Of a stretch of DNA of 9,207 bases, positions 6,771-9,207 are shown piece after piece; the stretch's first letter is position 1, and every line of letters starts with the position of its first letter. Source of the DNA: Sva-07 sp031430875 (lineage in GTDB: Bacteria > Actinomycetota > Acidimicrobiia > Acidimicrobiales > Ilumatobacteraceae); assembly GCA_031430875.1 (NCBI GenBank), contig JANPCI010000193.1, positions 1 to 9,207 of the forward strand, written 5' to 3'. Made by a program: the position numbers and the translations under genes. The notes below the pieces were generated by a model, which was not told the DNA's origin, did no database searches, and saw only the letters and a list, made by a program, of their open reading frames with translations.

Positions 6771-8003
6771 ATGGTCGTCAGTACCCTGGTCGAGCGGTTG
6801 GAGGCGGTGGACATCCACGCCCTTGACGCGGGCGGAGTGGTCGCTGCGCTCCGCGAACTCGACCGGGTGAAGGGTTTCGTCAGCGAGACCGAACACGCTC
6901 TGGCTCGCCGGGCGAACGCTCTGGCCGCTGCCGGGTCTGGAGCTCCTGCCGATGAGCTGATCGGCCGGGGCGGAACCTGCTCGAAGCGCCAGGCGGAACA
7001 GATCTCCCGACGAGCCGAGGCATTGGGGTCACTGCCAGCCGTATCAGGCCAGCTCGGCAAGGGCCGAATCGGCACCGAACATGCCGACACGCTGGCTCAC
7101 GCCGCCCGCCGTCTCGATGACGACGGGCTGACCGTACTGCAGTCGCTCGACGCGGAACTCGCAAGTGCGGCGGCAGCATCGACGCCCGCCCAGTTCCGGC
7201 GCTACGTCGAACGTGTGGTCGACCAGCTCGCTGCTGATCGCGGGCTCGAACGAGCCGCCCGGCAACGAAACGCAACTGCGCTCACCAAGGGCGTCAACGC
7301 CGAAACAGGTATGTACTGGCTACGGGCCGAGTTCGACCCGGAATCCGGGGCCCGGCTCTTCAGAGCGATCGACGCCGAGACCGGCGCACTGTCCAAGGGC
7401 TCCGACGCAGCATCGAGATCGGCATCCGAGCACTCCAAGCTCGCTGCTCACGCGCTCGTCGGCCTCGCCACGTCATCCAATCGCGCATCGCGGCCCGGCA
7501 AGGTGGAGCTGCTTGCACTCGTCGATCTCGAGACGCTCGCGAGCGGCCTCCGAGACAACTCGGTGTGCGAGTTCGATGATGGCACCAACATCCCTGTGGC
7601 GACCATGCGTCGACTCGCGTGTGATGCCCACATCTTGCCGGTCGTGCTCGGCGGCGACGGCGTCGTCCTGGATGTCGGGCGGAGTCGACGCCTCGCCACC
7701 GACGATCAGCGGCGAGCATTGCGGGCGATGTACCGCACATGCGGCATCGGCACGTGCGACGTGTCGTTCAGTCGCTGCGAGATCCACCACGTCGACGAAT
7801 GGGACGCCCACCAGGGCGACACCGACCTGGACAGACTCATTCCGACCTGCAGCCGCCACCACCACCTCGTTCACGAGGGCGGCTGGCGGCTCGAGCTGGA
7901 TCCCAACACGAGGGAACTCACCATCACACTCCCCGACGGCACGATCCACGAACGAAGTCGACCCCACTCCGCGACGGCAACGACCGTCAGGCGAGCAGCG
8001 TAG
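6771..8003 (+). CDS. 13E12-repeat/DUF222 family protein with C-terminal HNH endonuclease domain
   Basis: With the ATG at 6771 the product has 410 residues. Seen: an Ala/Arg/Glu-rich helical DUF222-type region (~1-320) including LDRVKGF, GRGGTCSKRQAEQISRRAE (66-84), GKGRIGTEHADTLA (97-109) and YWLRAEFDPESGARL (182-196), followed by the HNH domain: C324...C329...C336-EIHHVDEW (337-344), then TDLDRLIPTC (351-360) and SRHHHLVHEGGW (361-372). The cysteines and histidines for the structural zinc and catalytic site are present, but R355 stands where the family usually has Asn. The 13E12 family is multicopy in actinobacterial genomes and has no settled function; some copies are linked to mobile DNA. 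The upstream in-frame ATG at 6681 touches the tRNA gene and would add 30 atypical residues, so I reject it. Confidence 0.85.
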   Translation: MVVSTLVERLEAVDIHALDAGGVVAALRELDRVKGFVSETEHALARRANALAAAGSGAPADELIGRGGTCSKRQAEQISRRAEALGSLPAVSGQLGKGRIGTEHADTLAHAARRLDDDGLTVLQSLDAELASAAAASTPAQFRRYVERVVDQLAADRGLERAARQRNATALTKGVNAETGMYWLRAEFDPESGARLFRAIDAETGALSKGSDAASRSASEHSKLAAHALVGLATSSNRASRPGKVELLALVDLETLASGLRDNSVCEFDDGTNIPVATMRRLACDAHILPVVLGGDGVVLDVGRSRRLATDDQRRALRAMYRTCGIGTCDVSFSRCEIHHVDEWDAHQGDTDLDRLIPTCSRHHHLVHEGGWRLELDPNTRELTITLPDGTIHERSRPHSATATTVRRAA

Positions 8004-8025
8004 GAGACGGCGCCCCGAGCGGAAC

Positions 8026-8042
8026 CGAGCCGGCCCGGCTCG
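8026..8042. terminator. GC hairpin between convergent genes, possible bidirectional terminator
   Basis: CGAGCCG, loop GCC, CGGCTCG form a perfect 7-bp stem 22 bp after the HNH stop and about 50 bp beyond the stop of the opposing zinc-ribbon gene. There is no T-run on either side, so intrinsic termination is only plausible by position and stem strength. Confidence 0.35.
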
Positions 8043-8056
8043 CCCCGCCCCACGAA

Positions 8057-8107
8057 CTCGGTCAGTTCACCACCTCGGTCAGTTCACCAGCTGGGTCAGC
8101 TCACCAT
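8057..8107. repeat. Three tandem 17-bp repeats containing the zinc-ribbon gene's stop codon
   Basis: Copies are at 8057-8073, 8074-8090 and 8091-8107. The first two differ only at the last base (CTCGGTCAGTTCACCAC/G); the third differs at a few positions (CTGGGTCAGCTCACCAT). On the - strand the third copy is the gene's own end (ATGGTGAGC-TGA-CCCAG) and the other two repeat it downstream, each again carrying TGGTGAACTGACC. Confidence 0.9.
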
Positions 8108-8296
8108 CTGGACGACACGCCAGCCGAGATACACAACGATGGTGAACACCATGAGCTTGAAGTGCCAGGGCGTCTTCTCCTCGTCGGCAGCTTCCGATGT
8201 CGGCTCTTCCACGACACGTCCGCAGGCTGGGCAGGTGCCGTCCTCGTTCATCGAGTTCGGCGTCCAGTACTTGGCGCACTCCTCACACCAGGGCAT
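8096..8296 (-). CDS. Small zinc-ribbon protein with one C-terminal membrane helix
   Basis: A 66-residue protein with two CxxC knuckles (C4-E-E-C7 and C22-P-A-C25) that form a probable zinc ribbon, an acidic linker (EEPTSEAADEEK, 30-41), and a hydrophobic helix (~46-64) ending at VVQMVS. The N-terminus should face the cytosol by the positive-inside rule of thumb, though few charges flank the helix. The start ATG (8294-8296) has a GGAGGA four bases upstream. It lies 32 bp after the der stop on the same strand, so the two are probably co-transcribed. I know no function; short proteins of this form occur as hypothetical proteins in actinobacteria. The last codons and stop lie in the tandem repeat. 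Confidence 0.8.
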   Translation of the reverse strand: MPWCEECAKYWTPNSMNEDGTCPACGRVVEEPTSEAADEEKTPWHFKLMVFTIVVYLGWRVVQMVS

Positions 8297-8300
8297 CGGC

Positions 8301-8306
8301 TCCTCC
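8301..8306 (-). promoter_or_regulatory. Ribosome binding site of the zinc-ribbon gene
   Basis: GGAGGA on the - strand lies 4 nt before the ATG at 8294-8296. This fixes the start and supports the small gene as real rather than a chance frame. Confidence 0.65.
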
Positions 8307-8328
8307 GTCCACGGTCACGTTGCCGACG

Positions 8329-9207
8329 TCACTGGCGCTTGCGCACGCGCAGCTTGAGCGCCGTCGAACCAAGACCGAACTCCTCACGGATGGTGCGTTC
8401 GATGTAGCGCAGATAGTGCTGCGGGATCTCGCGGTTGACGAACAGCGTGAACGTCGGCGGATCGATCGCCCCCTGCACCGCGTACATGATCTTGGCGCCG
8501 CCGCCGGCCGGTTGGCGCTGCTGCGCGGCGGCGATGATCTTGTTGACGTCTTTGGTCGGCACACGCGTGTGGTATTGCGAGATGGCCTCGTGCAAGCGAG
8601 GATGCAGCTTGTCGACGTTCTTGCCGCTCAACGCCGAGATCTTGAGCACCGAACTGTCGGCGACGAACGCCAGCATCCGCGCCACCTGCGCCTGCACCTC
8701 CAGACGTTCCTCGGTTCCGACGAGATCCCACTTGTTGAGGATCAACACGATCGGGCAACCAGCCGAATCGACGCGCTCGGCGAGGCGCTGATCCTGGGCG
8801 GTGACTCCCACGGTCGCGTCGATCACAAGCAACGCCACGTCGGCGTTGTCGATCGAACGCAACGCGCGGACGAACGAGTAGTACTCGGCCGCATCGTCGA
8901 TCTTGCCCTTGCGGCGCATACCGGCCGTGTCGATGAACACGATCGGGCCGCCATCAGTTTCCACGAGCGTGTCGATCGAGTCACGGGTCGTGCCGGCCAG
9001 GTCGTGGACCACCGCGCGGTCCTCCCCCACCAGCCGGTTGAACAGCGTGCTCTTGCCAACGTTCGGCCGCCCGACGATCGCAACGCGCGGCACAGCGGGA
9101 TCGTTGCTCTCGGCGGGCGCCTCCGTAGCCCATGGGTCGGGCTTGGAGAAGGTCGGCTTGCGAAGGTGGTCGGGGAACAGTTCGATGACCCGATCGAGCA
9201 GATCGCC
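8329..9207 (-). CDS. der: Ribosome-associated GTPase Der/EngA, C-terminal two thirds (5' truncated)
   Basis: Der has two tandem GTPase domains and a KH-like domain and acts in 50S ribosomal subunit maturation. This fragment (292 codons, open to the window edge) begins GDLLDRV at the end of GTPase domain 1, runs through a Pro/Glu-rich linker (~8-38), then shows domain 2 complete: P-loop GRPNVGKST (46-54), the G2 threonine in AGTTRDS, DTAG (93-96), NKWD (158-161) and SALSG (191-195). The KH-like domain follows, with VPTKDVN, PPTFTLFVN, YLRYIERTIREEFG and a basic end LRVRKRQ. GK-x-DDAAEYYSFVRAL is typical of Der. The GTG at 9093 lies inside the linker-domain junction and is not the start; domain 1 is outside the window. 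All GTPase motifs of domain 2 are intact. Confidence 0.95.
   Translation of the reverse strand, partial: GDLLDRVIELFPDHLRKPTFSKPDPWATEAPAESNDPAVPRVAIVGRPNVGKSTLFNRLVGEDRAVVHDLAGTTRDSIDTLVETDGGPIVFIDTAGMRRKGKIDDAAEYYSFVRALRSIDNADVALLVIDATVGVTAQDQRLAERVDSAGCPIVLILNKWDLVGTEERLEVQAQVARMLAFVADSSVLKISALSGKNVDKLHPRLHEAISQYHTRVPTKDVNKIIAAAQQRQPAGGGAKIMYAVQGAIDPPTFTLFVNREIPQHYLRYIERTIREEFGLGSTALKLRVRKRQ

Noticed and set aside
8057..8107. CRISPR-like array
   Set aside because: The units are directly abutting with no spacers, too short, and there are no cas genes.

Overview
The window is high-GC bacterial DNA that looks like an actinobacterium, most plausibly Acidimicrobiia (Ilumatobacter-like). This placement is an inference. 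It rests on a 13E12/DUF222-type HNH gene, an AftD-like membrane protein, GTG starts, a tRNA gene without encoded CCA, a possible leaderless start, and a small zinc-ribbon membrane protein behind der. No lineage marker is decisive.

Left part (1-3970, + strand): a tightly packed operon for a cell-envelope glycan. It holds the C-terminal end of a large AftD-like membrane protein (5' end outside the window), a 12-helix polysaccharide flippase, a GT4 glycosyltransferase and a class I methyltransferase. Gaps are 8 bp, 6 bp and a 4-bp GTGA overlap, so translation is probably coupled. A second methyltransferase (3951-4739, - strand) converges on the operon and shares 20 bp of coding sequence with its end. 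Across a 238-bp divergent intergenic region lies a third methyltransferase of the TylF/MycF type (4978-5670, +). The likely theme is building, flipping and O-methylating a surface sugar polymer or glycolipid; the product cannot be named from sequence.

Middle (5671-6604): about 930 bp without an intact gene. It is a graveyard. It contains the 5' end of an IS982-like transposase with its ribosome binding site still visible but an in-frame stop at codon 11. This is fused directly to the C-terminal ~100 codons of an ABC-2 (DrrB-like) drug/lipid exporter permease broken by at least four frame changes. The remaining 302 bp hold nothing I recognise. A perfect 10-bp hairpin lies between the IS remnant and a tRNA-Pro(GGG) gene (6605-6679, -).

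Right part (6680-9207): a 13E12-family HNH endonuclease-like gene (+) starts 91 bp from the tRNA. Converging on it are two - strand housekeeping-type genes: the second GTPase domain and KH-like domain of Der/EngA (N-terminal part outside the window), followed by a 66-residue zinc-ribbon/one-helix membrane protein. The end of that small gene, stop codon included, is the first unit of a three-copy 17-bp tandem repeat.

I see no CRISPR array, no prophage genes, and no clear new defence or mobile system. The most noteworthy items are the three-methyltransferase glycan block, the fused double pseudogene, the non-canonical HNH motif and the stop-codon repeat.
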